Assembly (NCBI GenBank): GCA_016936815.1
Contig: JAFGXD010000130.1
Coordinates: 1-35,958, forward strand
Direction of reading: 5' to 3'
Source: Bacteroidales bacterium
Lineage (GTDB): Bacteria > Bacteroidota > Bacteroidia > Bacteroidales > GWF2-38-335
Length of the DNA: 35,958 bases
In this document: positions 25,631 through 33,837 of the stretch, one piece after another
Layout: each line of letters begins with the position of its first letter
Position numbering within the stretch: the stretch's first letter is position 1
Notes under the pieces: model-generated
Seen by the model: only the letters and a program-made list of their open reading frames with translations
Databases searched by the model: none
What the model was told of the DNA's origin: nothing
Made by a program: the position numbers and the translations under genes

Positions 25631-26119
25631 TTAATCTACAAACAGCCCATTTTCTTCCACCACATATCCTTTGTCATCAGGTAGGTTTGGTAATTTAGAA
25701 GCTTCAACAGCCAGAACATCGCATCTTTCGTTTTCTTTTATGTTTGAATGCCCTTTTATCCAATGGAATTTTACTTTATGTTTTCTGTAAACTTTTAAAA
25801 ATCTTTGCCATAGGTCGGGATTTTTTTTGTTTTTAAAACCCTTTTTTTCCCATTGAAAAACCCAACCAAGACTTACTGCATCAGATACATATTTTGAATC
25901 GGTGTAAATATCAACAATGCTTCCATCTTTTCTTAAAGCTTCTAATCCCATAATTACAGCAAGAAGTTCCATTCTGTTATTTGTGGTTAATGCAAATCCT
26001 CCCGATAGTTCCTTGCGGTGAATTCCCGACATTAAGACAACACCATAACCGCCCGGTCCCGGATTTCCCTTGGCAGCACCATCGGTATAAATTATTATTT
26101 TGGGATTATTATCTGCCAA
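25631..26119 (-). CDS. rnhA: Ribonuclease HI
   Basis: A 162-residue type 1 RNase H that cleaves the RNA strand of RNA-DNA hybrids. All catalytic residues are visible: Asp13 in IYTDGAAKGNPGPGGYG, Glu51 in NRMELLAV, Asp74 in IYTDSKYV, His124 in IKGHSN and Asp134 in ERCDVLA. The basic protrusion is present (WVFQWEKKGFKNKKNPDLW). No ATG precedes the first catalytic motif, so TTG at 26119 is the best start, giving MADNNPKIIIYTDG. It overlaps the end of the marC-like gene by 11 bases, which suggests translational coupling. Confidence 0.93.
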   Translation of the reverse strand: MADNNPKIIIYTDGAAKGNPGPGGYGVVLMSGIHRKELSGGFALTTNNRMELLAVIMGLEALRKDGSIVDIYTDSKYVSDAVSLGWVFQWEKKGFKNKKNPDLWQRFLKVYRKHKVKFHWIKGHSNIKENERCDVLAVEASKLPNLPDDKGYVVEENGLFVD

Positions 26120-26699
26120 AATCAATTCCTGTGTTAGAAGTAAAAAGCTTAATAGCAATGGCAAGCAGAATAATACCAAAGGCTTTTCTCAAAATCATTA
26201 CACCGCCTTTGCCAATAAGTTTCTCGAAAAAAGTAGTTGCTCTAAGAACAAAATACACAATTACCATATTAAGAAACAGTGCAATAATAATGTTTACCAT
26301 GGCATATTCGGCTCTTAGAGAAAGCAAAGAAGTAATAGAACCTGCACCCGCAATTAAAGGAAAAGCAATTGGAACAATAGATGAAGAGCCTGAGTGATCG
26401 GATTTAAAAAGCTCTATTCCTAAAACCATTTCCATTCCAATTAAAAAAACCACAATAGCACCGGCAATTGCAAAAGAGTAAATATCAACACCGAAAATGT
26501 TTAGCAAAGGTTCACCAATTAGCAAAAAAGCCAACATTATTCCAAATGCCACCAGAGTAGCCTTTAAAGGTTTTATTGCTCCGGTTTTGGTTTTAATATC
26601 AATAATAATTGGAATTGAACCCGGAATATCAATAACTGCAAACAAGACCATAAAGGCAGAGAATATTTGCAGAAAATCAAGTAGTTGAACAGATAGCAT
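26109..26699 (-). CDS. MarC/UPF0056 family membrane protein
   Basis: A 196-residue integral membrane protein with six hydrophobic helices. Signature parts of the MarC family are visible: FMVLFAVIDIPGSIPIII near the N-terminus, VFLIGMEMVLG in the middle, IVPIAFPLIAGAGSITSLL and the closing ILLAIAIKLF. The family was once tied to multiple antibiotic resistance, a link later withdrawn; transport activity is suspected and the substrate is unknown. Its end overlaps the rnhA start by 11 bases. Confidence 0.9.
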   Translation of the reverse strand: MLSVQLLDFLQIFSAFMVLFAVIDIPGSIPIIIDIKTKTGAIKPLKATLVAFGIMLAFLLIGEPLLNIFGVDIYSFAIAGAIVVFLIGMEMVLGIELFKSDHSGSSSIVPIAFPLIAGAGSITSLLSLRAEYAMVNIIIALFLNMVIVYFVLRATTFFEKLIGKGGVMILRKAFGIILLAIAIKLFTSNTGIDFGR

Positions 26700-26715
26700 A
26701 GTAAATTATTTTGTG

Positions 26716-26723
26716 CAAAATTA
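26716..26723 (-). promoter_or_regulatory. -7 box of the marC-rnhA operon
   Basis: On the minus strand the sequence reads TAATTTTG, an exact TAnnTTTG match, 16 bases before the ATG at 26699. A -33 element at the ideal distance is not clear. Confidence 0.4.
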
Positions 26724-26823
26724 GTTAATTTTGAGATAATCTATTAGAATCAACTAATAAATTGCAACAGAATTTTCAGCTCTTCATTAATAAAAAATAA
26801 TATAACCACTTAAAATTAACTAA

Positions 26824-28725
26824 CTAAAAATCCGATTTTGAATATTTCTGATAGACCAATACCTTAAGTGCTTTTAAAAATACCCCTTTATTTACCTTTG
26901 CCGCCTTTGGGTTTTTTGCTTTTTCTATTATTTTGGCAAAAATTTCTTTCATTCTTTTATAATCGACAAAGGTTTCAAGGTCGGTTTTTTCAAGATCTTC
27001 AATAAGTTTTATAATATTTTCCTTATCGTTTAAAATTCTAAGGTCTACGGTAGAAATAGTAGTTCCTGTTTTATCAGCGCGATATTGAACTTTCTTTGGA
27101 ACATATCCTTCAAGAGCTTTTCTGTATATATATCTTCCCTTTCCATTACCAAATTTTATTTCTGAGGGTATTGAAAAGAAAAACTCCATTAATCGTCTGT
27201 CCCACAAAGGATAAGTGTATTCAAGTTTATAATTACGGGCTGCAATATAGCAGGTTTCATGACGTAAAGAAACATGAGGAAGATTAAATCTTTTATATTG
27301 CCTCATTTCCATACTTTTATCTGTTGGAAACCCTTTCATTACCGAATATCGCTTTCTAATATTCATTTTTTTGCCAAATTCTTTATCGAAAAGTAATTCC
27401 CTATATCTTTCTTTAACCCATTTATTTCTATTCCTAAACAACTTATAAACAAAGGGTAAATAATTTTCAAACATAAATAATTTCAGTCTGAAAAGCCTAT
27501 ACAGCGGAATCTTATTTTTAGAAGGAATCTTTTTATAAGCTTTTCTAAATTTAAATTTGTGAACCAACGATTCCAGATATCCGGAGCAGGAGTTCGAAAC
27601 AAACTCATCGCCGCCAAATCCTGAAAGCAAGGTTCTGCATCCTTTTTCTGCCGCCATTTCATACAAATTGTCGGAAAAAAGGTATAGATTCTGACCCATA
27701 ATCCCATCTTGCAAATCAATTGCAGCCTTCATTTCCTTAATAATAGTTTTGTCTTCGGAAGTTACATATAAATGGTTTTCAATACCAGCATATTGGCAAA
27801 CCAAATTCGAAAATTCTCTTTCATCGGAAAAGGGATGAACTTTTCCTAAAAGATTATCGGGCAAAACATGTGAAAGAGCATAGAAACGCGAGTTATCTTT
27901 ATTAATTTTGTTAAAAGCTATTGAACTAACACCGGAAGAATCTATTCCCCCACTAAGTTCGGAGGCAACAGGATAATTTGTTTTTAATCTGCAGGCTACA
28001 GCCTCATCAAGAATTTCTCTGAATTTATTAATATAATCGTTTTCGCAATTTAACTTAGTTTTGGTGGAGAAATCCAAATCCCAATATTTTGTAATTGAAC
28101 TATTTGTTTTTCCAACACAAATACTGTGTGCCGGTTTGAGTCGAAAAACCTCGTTATACATAGTTCTTTCTTTGGCCTGAGCAATAGTGGCAATACTATC
28201 TGCTATCCATCCATAATCAACCGAAAGAGATATTTCAGTCAAAGCTTTAATTCCTTTTATTTCAGAAGAAAAAACAAATTTTTCATCGTCGCTATAGAAA
28301 AAAAAAGGTCTAAATCCGGCATGATCTCTCGCACAGAATAACTTTTCCTCATTTCTATCCCATATAGCAAAAGCATAATCGCCAACAAGATATTTTGGAC
28401 AGTCTTCCTTCCAAACATTGTAGGCAGTTGCAATAAGTTGACTATCAGGAATATCTTCATTACAAGTTAGCAGTGCTGAAAGTTCTTTTCTATTGTCAAT
28501 TCTGGCATCAGCAATAACAATAGTATTTTGGGAAACAAAAGGTTGTTGTTCTTTTTCTGAAAAGACAGAGTTATAAAGTGTCATTGCTCCCATGCCAATA
28601 TTTCTGTCAATAAACAAATCTGATTGGTCTGGATTCCAGTAATTTAATTTTTGCATCATAGCATCTATTTTAGCCTTTGCCACGATGTTTTCGGTTTTAT
28701 ATACTATGCCACAAATTGAACTCAT
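26824..28725 (-). CDS. Asparagine synthetase-like amidotransferase, Cys not N-terminal
   Basis: A 633-residue protein with an N-terminal glutamine-amidotransferase (Ntn) domain of about 200 residues and a C-terminal Asn-synthase domain. The synthetase P-loop is ASELSGGIDSSGVSS, followed by LSGFGGDEFVSNS. The N-terminus reads MSSICGIVYK: the Cys that must be the first residue after Met removal in true AsnB (MCGI) is here residue 5, so glutamine use is doubtful unless it is processed. The ATG at 28725 was chosen over a distant in-frame TTG because family homology begins there and a promoter lies just upstream. Such enzymes may make asparagine, cyclise peptides (lasso-peptide cyclases) or modify surface polysaccharides. 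No lasso precursor or protease is next to it. Confidence 0.8.
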   Translation of the reverse strand: MSSICGIVYKTENIVAKAKIDAMMQKLNYWNPDQSDLFIDRNIGMGAMTLYNSVFSEKEQQPFVSQNTIVIADARIDNRKELSALLTCNEDIPDSQLIATAYNVWKEDCPKYLVGDYAFAIWDRNEEKLFCARDHAGFRPFFFYSDDEKFVFSSEIKGIKALTEISLSVDYGWIADSIATIAQAKERTMYNEVFRLKPAHSICVGKTNSSITKYWDLDFSTKTKLNCENDYINKFREILDEAVACRLKTNYPVASELSGGIDSSGVSSIAFNKINKDNSRFYALSHVLPDNLLGKVHPFSDEREFSNLVCQYAGIENHLYVTSEDKTIIKEMKAAIDLQDGIMGQNLYLFSDNLYEMAAEKGCRTLLSGFGGDEFVSNSCSGYLESLVHKFKFRKAYKKIPSKNKIPLYRLFRLKLFMFENYLPFVYKLFRNRNKWVKERYRELLFDKEFGKKMNIRKRYSVMKGFPTDKSMEMRQYKRFNLPHVSLRHETCYIAARNYKLEYTYPLWDRRLMEFFFSIPSEIKFGNGKGRYIYRKALEGYVPKKVQYRADKTGTTISTVDLRILNDKENIIKLIEDLEKTDLETFVDYKRMKEIFAKIIEKAKNPKAAKVNKGVFLKALKVLVYQKYSKSDF

Positions 28726-28742
28726 ATTTTTATTAAAGAATG

Positions 28743-28773
28743 TAAAGTTAATATAAGAAAGAGTGAATACAAA
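28743..28773 (-). promoter_or_regulatory. Promoter of the asparagine synthetase-like gene
   Basis: On the minus strand TTTG (28773-28770), exactly 19 bp, then TAACTTTA (28750-28743), one mismatch from TAnnTTTG. The ATG follows after 17 bases, which supports 28725 as the start. Confidence 0.55.
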
Positions 28774-28826
28774 TTTGTTTGGTAAAATTGACAATTAGCA
28801 CTTTGTTTCCTTCTTAGATTAAAAAC

Positions 28827-29078
<252 letters not shown>

Positions 29079-29081
29079 TAC

Positions 29082-29109
29082 AAAAAAAACCTCACTTTTT
29101 GTGAGGTTT
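29082..29109 (-). terminator. Terminator following the tRNA-Val fragment
   Basis: A perfect 9-bp stem (AAACCTCAC with GTGAGGTTT) and a 5-base loop are followed on the minus strand by a run of eight T in total. It begins two bases after the tRNA 3' end and is the natural terminator of the original tRNA gene. Confidence 0.85.
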
Positions 29110-29110
29110 G

Positions 29111-29153
29111 TGGGAACTGCTGGATTCGAACCAGCGACCCCCTGCTTGTAAGG
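29111..29153 (-). tRNA. 3' fragment of tRNA-Val(TAC), attachment site (attL-type)
   Basis: On the minus strand this reads as the tRNA from C31 through the anticodon loop CTTACAA (anticodon TAC, Val), GCAGG stem half, variable region GGGTC, T arm CTGG-TTCGAAT-CCAG and the acceptor strand AGTTCCC with discriminator A; CCA is not encoded. The 5' half is missing: the bases that should pair in the anticodon stem change to CACTGT, and no D arm follows. This is the footprint left when an element integrates into a tRNA gene by site-specific recombination. A complete tRNA-Val gene is expected at the far end of the element, beyond the window. Confidence 0.85.
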
Positions 29154-29243
29154 ACAGTGGGTTAGACCTTTTTTCGACCTATTAATCAACACATTACACA
29201 ACACTCTATCACAATGTACAAGTAAAATTACAAGTGAAGCTGG

Positions 29244-29747
29244 TTAAACATACTTAAATAGATTTGATAATGTACAACCTCCGGTACAAAGTGTCGACAT
29301 ATATCCTTCATCTTCGAGTGATACATATTTATTATGTGGTGAAACTATCAGGTGATCTAATAACTTGATATTATAAAGCTCTAAGGCGATCTTTAAGCGA
29401 GTTGTCAAGCTAATATCATTGTTAGAAGGCTTAAGATTACCACTGGGATGATTATGAGCAATAATTACCCCACTTGAAAAAAGTTTTATACCTACTGCAA
29501 CAACCAGCTTCAGGTCAACCATAGTACCTGTCTGGGTCCCTGAAAACATATTTCTCACACCTATTATTGTATTGCTGTTATTTAGATACAACACTACAAA
29601 CTGTTCCTGAATACTTAAACTGTGCTTGTTGAAAACACACATAGATGCCTTGAAGGCCTCACTGCTGTTTGTAATCTTAAACCTGTTTTGAATACCACTC
29701 TTGTACTTGTAAGATACTTGGATCTCACCTAAATCTTTTGTGTTCAT
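29244..29747 (-). CDS. RadC-family JAB/MPN domain protein
   Basis: A 167-residue protein of the RadC-like JAB (MPN) metallo-isopeptidase fold. The JAMM metal motif is visible: Glu in LSIQEQFVVLYLN, then VIIAHNHPSGNLKPSNNDIS, giving His-x-His-Pro and the downstream Asp. The N-terminal helix-hairpin-helix of full RadC (about 220 residues) is absent, which is the usual form on Bacteroidota mobile elements. The JAMM residues are complete, so it may be catalytic; its actual role is not known despite the old DNA-repair label. It is the first gene inside the island, next to the attachment site. Confidence 0.88.
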   Translation of the reverse strand: MNTKDLGEIQVSYKYKSGIQNRFKITNSSEAFKASMCVFNKHSLSIQEQFVVLYLNNSNTIIGVRNMFSGTQTGTMVDLKLVVAVGIKLFSSGVIIAHNHPSGNLKPSNNDISLTTRLKIALELYNIKLLDHLIVSPHNKYVSLEDEGYMSTLCTGGCTLSNLFKYV

Positions 29748-29980
29748 GATAGAATGTATTTGAAATTAATACTGATTGAAGAAGTAAATAGATGAGGTTT
29801 AAACCAATAAGTTTAACTCTGATGAATATAAACTCAATCGTTTACCTCAATATTCAGGGGGGTAGGTTAGTTATTCATTGAAGGGCGGGAGCATGATCAT
29901 GTAGCATCTATTACAGGGACTTATATATATAATTCTGTATACCATATTATTAATCCAGCCAGCTCAAATGATGATATTGG
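29748..29980. other. Intergenic region between radC-like gene and envelope operon
   Basis: Divergent spacer. It holds a 10-bp palindrome CATGATCATG at 29893-29902 and a G-rich run near 29858. No gene is evident. Confidence 0.4.
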
Positions 29981-30013
29981 TTGTTGACATTCAGAATAAG
30001 TTTTGTATATTTG
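29981..30013 (+). promoter_or_regulatory. Promoter of the three-gene envelope operon
   Basis: TTGTTG at 29981-29986, 19-bp spacing, then TATATTTG at 30006-30013, an exact TAnnTTTG match. The ATG at 30041 follows after 27 bases. This is one of the best promoter matches in the window and argues that the cargo operon is expressed. Confidence 0.6.
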
Positions 30014-30040
30014 TCATGTAAATTATTTGAAGCTTTAGAC

Positions 30041-30454
30041 ATGAAAAGTTCCCTAACAATAATAGCACTGATACTGATCGTTTTACCATTATTTACTTTC
30101 TCACAGAACAAAGTTCAATACTCAGGTGATAGCCTTTACAACGTAACTGAACACATCATCGATTACCAGCTATACATAGAAACTGTTACTATTGGGTATA
30201 ATCCTAAATTTACCTTTAATACAATTTCTAAAGGATGGAATATTGTTTATACTACAATGGATGGAAAAACCTTTGGTTGGACGTTAGAGCACATTAAAGA
30301 TATGGACGACTGCATCCTGATGAAGGATAATGGTGGTGATTACTGGGAAGTAATGGATAATATTTCAGAACGTGGAGTAATATTGTTTAATAAGAACAGA
30401 AAACCAGGAACTCCATATATAAAGATTGATGGTATTGTAAAAGTTAAGAATTAA
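30041..30454 (+). CDS. Secreted protein of unknown function
   Basis: A 137-residue protein with a clear signal peptide (MKSSLTIIALILIVLPLFTF, cleavage near SQ). The ATG at 30041 is chosen because it gives this signal directly; an upstream in-frame start at 29981 lies inside the promoter. The mature part is Trp/Tyr/Asp-rich (GWNIVYTTMDGKTFGWTLEH, GGDYWEVMDNISERG) and may be a small beta-rich domain. No family is recognised. It is the first of three genes in the island cargo operon, 3 bases before the next. Confidence 0.65.
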   Translation: MKSSLTIIALILIVLPLFTFSQNKVQYSGDSLYNVTEHIIDYQLYIETVTIGYNPKFTFNTISKGWNIVYTTMDGKTFGWTLEHIKDMDDCILMKDNGGDYWEVMDNISERGVILFNKNRKPGTPYIKIDGIVKVKN

Positions 30455-30457
30455 AGT

Positions 30458-30862
30458 ATGAAGATATTATTTTTAATCTTTGGAATAAATACAATTCTTT
30501 TAGGAAATGTTTTGAGTCAGGAAATAGAATGTAATTTCATCACCAGATCAAACGTTTTAAGCTTCGATAAGTTCAATAATAACTATACAGAGAATGACTC
30601 TCTGAAGGCCTGTATCAGTCTATATGTTATACTTATTTCTCTAGTTTCTAACTTCCTGATCAAAATCTTTGAGTACTACCTTGTTGAATCCATAAATACT
30701 GAAAAGTATGATGGGATCGTAACTCAAATCCACAAGGCTACCGACATCAATGATATGGAGCTAATAATTAAGACTCAGGTACCTCACCAAGATGGTGGTT
30801 CCAATATATGTGCCACCTATGAGGATTACCAGTACAGGTTTTATGGTCATTACAAATACTAA
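30458..30862 (+). CDS. Hypothetical secreted or membrane-anchored protein
   Basis: A 134-residue protein with an N-terminal signal (MKILFLIFGINTILLGNVLS) and a second hydrophobic stretch at about 50-68 (ISLYVILISLVSNFLIKIF). The C-terminal part (TQVPHQDGGSNICATYEDYQ) contains a Cys; others are at about 24 and 51. No known domain. Being second in the cargo operon, between two other exported proteins, it probably acts in the periplasm or membrane. Confidence 0.6.
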   Translation: MKILFLIFGINTILLGNVLSQEIECNFITRSNVLSFDKFNNNYTENDSLKACISLYVILISLVSNFLIKIFEYYLVESINTEKYDGIVTQIHKATDINDMELIIKTQVPHQDGGSNICATYEDYQYRFYGHYKY

Positions 30863-30886
30863 TTTCAAATGTAAACTCAAGATATC

Positions 30887-31942
30887 ATGAAATTGTCTAT
30901 TTATACTTTACTTCTACTGTTTATAATATCTGGTTGTGACAGCTCTAAGCAGAAAAGAGATGTCTATAGAGTTGATGTATTAGCGATTTATCGCAAACTA
31001 TTAACCTACGATATGTATATCGCGGTTACACATAAAGAATATGGATTATTAAGATTAGTATTAGCTGATGATATAATAGGTGAAGGTTTAAGCACTATTA
31101 ATAAACTAAAACAAGCATCAGAAGGAGCTAATGTTACTTTTACAGATCGTGAAAAAGCAATGCTTCGAATGATTGGCGATACTATTGGATATAATATAAA
31201 ACCAGAAAATTTTGAAAATGATTCTGGTGGAGGTATTGAACAAAAAGCATTAGAGGCAATTATGATAGGTACTTATAAGTATGCTAAAGAACAACTTCCT
31301 ATGTATGCTGAGTCTGGAAATGTTCCTGATAATATTGCAGAAACAATAGATGCTTTTTGGGATGTAGCAAGTAGTATGGAAATGATTGTTGAAAATCGCG
31401 GGATTGCTGAACGTAATTTAAGAAATATTAGTGAACTGATACTAGATCCTAGTAGTAACGTAAAACCTGAATTTGCAGGTGCAAAAATTGAAGGTTGGAT
31501 GCCAGATGGTACTCCGATTATTAATCCTAAAAATTTACAATTTGATAAAAAAGATGAACTTGAGAAAGAAGTTTCCATAAAGCCTATAGCTTACTCAGAG
31601 GATGATATAGAATATAAACATGGTTATCTTTGGTGGCAACCCTCTTTTCCTGCTTCAGCAGATAAGTCAATATCTAAACCAATAGGGAAGAATGTCTCAG
31701 TTAAGTATGATGGTCATTTTAAAACTTATAGTGTTTTTTATGAGGATAAAAAAGGCGAAATAAAGGATATAATATTTGAATACTGTGATAATGGATTCCA
31801 TAAACATCAGGATATTTACTATCTCATTTGGGATAATACAAAAATTAATCATATTGATTATATCAATATCGTTGCAATCTCTGATGAGAATTTTTGGACT
31901 AATTCATATACAATTACCAGTTTAAAGTCAACTGCAGATTAA
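30887..31942 (+). CDS. Hypothetical lipoprotein
   Basis: A 351-residue predicted lipoprotein with the signal MKLSIYTLLLLFIISGC and lipidated Cys17. The middle is mainly helical (about 20-200, including VLADDIIGEGLSTINKLKQA). From about 200 comes a Pro/Gly-rich section (KIEGWMPDGTPIINPKNLQF) and a beta-rich C-terminal region with many Tyr, Trp and Asp. No family is recognised. It is the last and largest gene of the island cargo operon and starts 24 bases after the second gene. Confidence 0.65.
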   Translation: MKLSIYTLLLLFIISGCDSSKQKRDVYRVDVLAIYRKLLTYDMYIAVTHKEYGLLRLVLADDIIGEGLSTINKLKQASEGANVTFTDREKAMLRMIGDTIGYNIKPENFENDSGGGIEQKALEAIMIGTYKYAKEQLPMYAESGNVPDNIAETIDAFWDVASSMEMIVENRGIAERNLRNISELILDPSSNVKPEFAGAKIEGWMPDGTPIINPKNLQFDKKDELEKEVSIKPIAYSEDDIEYKHGYLWWQPSFPASADKSISKPIGKNVSVKYDGHFKTYSVFYEDKKGEIKDIIFEYCDNGFHKHQDIYYLIWDNTKINHIDYINIVAISDENFWTNSYTITSLKSTAD

Positions 31943-32254
31943 GAGATAGCTCCGATTACTTTATTAAGTCATTTTTTAAACAGTTTAAATATCACCTTTA
32001 TGACCTCGGTAATGACTTTGATTACCTTTAAGTAACATCGGCACATCCTGTACTTAGGAAGTTGCAGTTAGCTATCTAATAAAAGATAGTTCTTTCAAAA
32101 ATTGATTTACTGATTAGGTTTTAATATTACAAGGTAGGATAGTTATCTCTTAACTCACATACATTTGAAGTATATAATAAAGCGGACTTGTTATTGGGGT
32201 TAAATTATTCCGCTTAAAGACTAAGCGAAATTATTATGAAACTATTGCTGTATA
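31943..32254. other. Non-coding spacer with hairpins and one degenerate repeat copy
   Basis: No ORF is credible here. A copy of the TAGCTATCTAAT repeat is at 32062-32080, where CTATCT and AGATAG (32072-32089) can form a hairpin. The inverted pair AAGCGGA (32180-32186) and TCCGCTT (32209-32215) flanks a 22-base loop. Confidence 0.4.
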
Positions 32255-32899
32255 TTAATCTTTTACACATCTAACAGCTAATACAAATAATTTATCAGCA
32301 CTGTAATTATCTAAATCCTCGCCATTGTATTTTATTACAACATAGGCAGCTTCTGGAGTTGAAAATTGTGTTGAAGTCCAAAACTGTGCATATTTACCAA
32401 GGTTCAAATAATCACCTTGGATGTCTCTAAATCCACTTGGTAATGCTTTAAAACCTACCTCGTCAGTAGCTCCAGTATTTGGAGATTCCCAGTGAACTAT
32501 TCCAGTTTCCTTAAGCTTTCCTCCTGCTACACTCATTCCTCCAAGATAGTCTACTAATTCTCCCCATTCAGGGTTAGTTGGCAGATGCCATCCATCTGGA
32601 CAAACCTCACATGCTGTTTCCCAATCATATAATCTTCCATATGTATTTCCATTGCTGGTTACATCATCATAAACCCAGCTACCACTACCAGGATCATAAT
32701 TAAAATTCTCAGCCATCCAAGTCTGAGAGCCAACCTCAATCGTTTCATATATTTGTCCATCTCGGGAATCTGTCATTTGACCTTCTATCTCTACTGGTGA
32801 TGGATCGACCTCATCTTCAGATTCATCAGGAGAACAACTGGAAATTAATAATATTCCTAGTAGAAAGATTGAGGTTAAGTCTAAGACTTTTATTTTCAT
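32255..32899 (-). CDS. FISUMP-domain lipoprotein
   Basis: A 214-residue lipoprotein with lipidated Cys22 (LLISSCSPDESEDE) followed by an acidic linker and a FISUMP (Fibrobacter succinogenes major paralogous) domain, a C-type-lectin-like fold. Hallmarks are QTWMAENFNYD, YGRLYDWETACEVCPDGWHL, the Cys in VRCVKD at the end, GFKALPSGFRD and FWTSTQF. Such proteins are common outer-membrane or surface proteins in Bacteroidota; ligand unknown. It stands alone on the minus strand in the island. Confidence 0.88.
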   Translation of the reverse strand: MKIKVLDLTSIFLLGILLISSCSPDESEDEVDPSPVEIEGQMTDSRDGQIYETIEVGSQTWMAENFNYDPGSGSWVYDDVTSNGNTYGRLYDWETACEVCPDGWHLPTNPEWGELVDYLGGMSVAGGKLKETGIVHWESPNTGATDEVGFKALPSGFRDIQGDYLNLGKYAQFWTSTQFSTPEAAYVVIKYNGEDLDNYSADKLFVLAVRCVKD

Positions 32900-33100
32900 A
32901 GTATGAGAATTTAAATTTGCTTCTGGTATTACGTATAAATCATATAAAAGTTTCTGGTTGTTAGAACTTATTCATTAATCGTATTTACATGGAATCTTTA
33001 TATCTAGATTATGAATTAGGTACTACTAATTTAAAAGTACCCTCTTTAACCATTCCAACTACTCCTAGTATAAACTATGCTAACCTAAGTATAGATTATA

Positions 33101-33231
33101 TACCAGGATTACTCTGCAGTAGCTATATAATGGCGATGCTTTAAGGCCATACTCTCTAATCCTTATATATCAGCAGCAATAACCTTCTCGTAAAAATCTT
33201 ACCGGGGCTGTTCTGGGCTAGCTATCTAATG
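33101..33231 (+). repeat. Pair of 32-bp diverged direct repeats (third partial copy at 32062)
   Basis: Both copies start TACC and end TAGCTAT(A/C)TAATG, at 33101-33132 and 33200-33231. Most of the nine differences are A/G or C/T changes. The core TAGCTATCTAAT also appears at 32069-32080, preceded by TTGCAGT, giving three copies across two spacers of the island. Confidence 0.4.
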
Positions 33232-33263
33232 CACATAAGTACATAAGCAAATTTATTCGTTGA

Positions 33264-33476
33264 ATGAGTGTGATGTATTGCATGGTGGAGAATCTGCTTA
33301 AACTCACAAATACTTATAATATGATCTTCAGTAGTGGTGTTATGTGGGTCTATGAGAAAATGTCACTGCTCAAAATTGCACAGACTAAGTACTTTAATAA
33401 TCAGAACAAACCACTACCAATGTTTCTTAACTTAAAACATCATATTCCATTCTTTAAGAGAGAGAAAATAGTTTGA
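33264..33476 (+). CDS. Doubtful 70-codon ORF
   Basis: A 70-residue frame without a recognised domain, signal peptide or promoter, in an otherwise non-coding stretch. The Met-rich start and lack of any strong pattern make coding uncertain. Listed only for completeness. Confidence 0.15.
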   Translation: MSVMYCMVENLLKLTNTYNMIFSSGVMWVYEKMSLLKIAQTKYFNNQNKPLPMFLNLKHHIPFFKREKIV

Positions 33477-33488
33477 CAGATATAGACC

Positions 33489-33830
33489 TCACACAAGGGA
33501 TGCGCAGATTTTACACTTAGATTTGACAAATTCACCATTAGCAAGTTTTTCTTGTACTCTTTTCTGTGCTTCAGCTTTGCGCTTCTTAGCAAGATACTTG
33601 GCATATTCATCAGTATACTTTAACTTAACTACTTCTTCAAGCTTATTATAAGCAGTGCATACTAATTTTGCTTTTCTTAGATTGTCAGAGTTGATAACAT
33701 TCCAGAGTCTTAATGGGTCATCTTTTATCCATGCATCAACTCTCTTGAATATCTTAGTTCCTGAATCATCAATGTAAAGAGAAAGAGGATCTTGTAAACG
33801 TAGTTTATATGAGATATTAAATTCTTTCAT
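33489..33830 (-). CDS. Small charged hypothetical protein with C-terminal CxxC
   Basis: A 113-residue cytoplasmic protein with no recognised family. It has a basic helical stretch (EYAKYLAKKRKAEAQKRVQE) and ends in FVKSKCKICASLV, a CxxC pair that could bind a metal. Basic composition suggests nucleic-acid binding, which is inference. It is preceded by a palindrome and a plausible promoter, so it seems to be a regulated single gene of the island. Confidence 0.55.
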   Translation of the reverse strand: MKEFNISYKLRLQDPLSLYIDDSGTKIFKRVDAWIKDDPLRLWNVINSDNLRKAKLVCTAYNKLEEVVKLKYTDEYAKYLAKKRKAEAQKRVQEKLANGEFVKSKCKICASLV

Positions 33831-33837
33831 AACAGTG

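Larger units (their letters stand above)
32900..33488. other. 589-bp region without a convincing gene, with diverged direct repeats
   Basis: The stretch holds only weak ORFs: one of 51 codons (32989-33144) and one of 70 codons (33264-33476), neither with homology signs. Two 32-bp direct copies are visible at 33101-33132 and 33200-33231, matching at 23 of 32 positions and 99 bp apart. It may be decayed DNA or a regulatory or RNA-coding segment. Confidence 0.45.

Noticed and set aside
26120-26179. Longer RNase HI start with a hydrophobic leader
   Set aside because: The leader is just the marC-like coding sequence in another frame; TTG at 26119 fits the family length.
26824-28725. Lasso-peptide biosynthesis cluster
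   Set aside because: No precursor, RRE or B-protease gene is next to the Asn-synthase-like gene; flanks are MarC/RNase HI and the broken GIY-YIG gene.
29111-29200. Complete tRNA-Val gene
   Set aside because: No D arm or 5' acceptor half follows the anticodon loop; the stem changes at position 30 and beyond is unrelated DNA.
29244-29747. True RadC DNA repair protein
   Set aside because: Only the JAB domain is present, without the helix-hairpin-helix part, and the gene is at an island edge.
32989-33144. 51-codon ORF (ESLYLDYELGTTNLK...)
   Set aside because: Its end covers one copy of the degenerate repeat, and there is no promoter, signal or recognisable domain, so chance is more likely.
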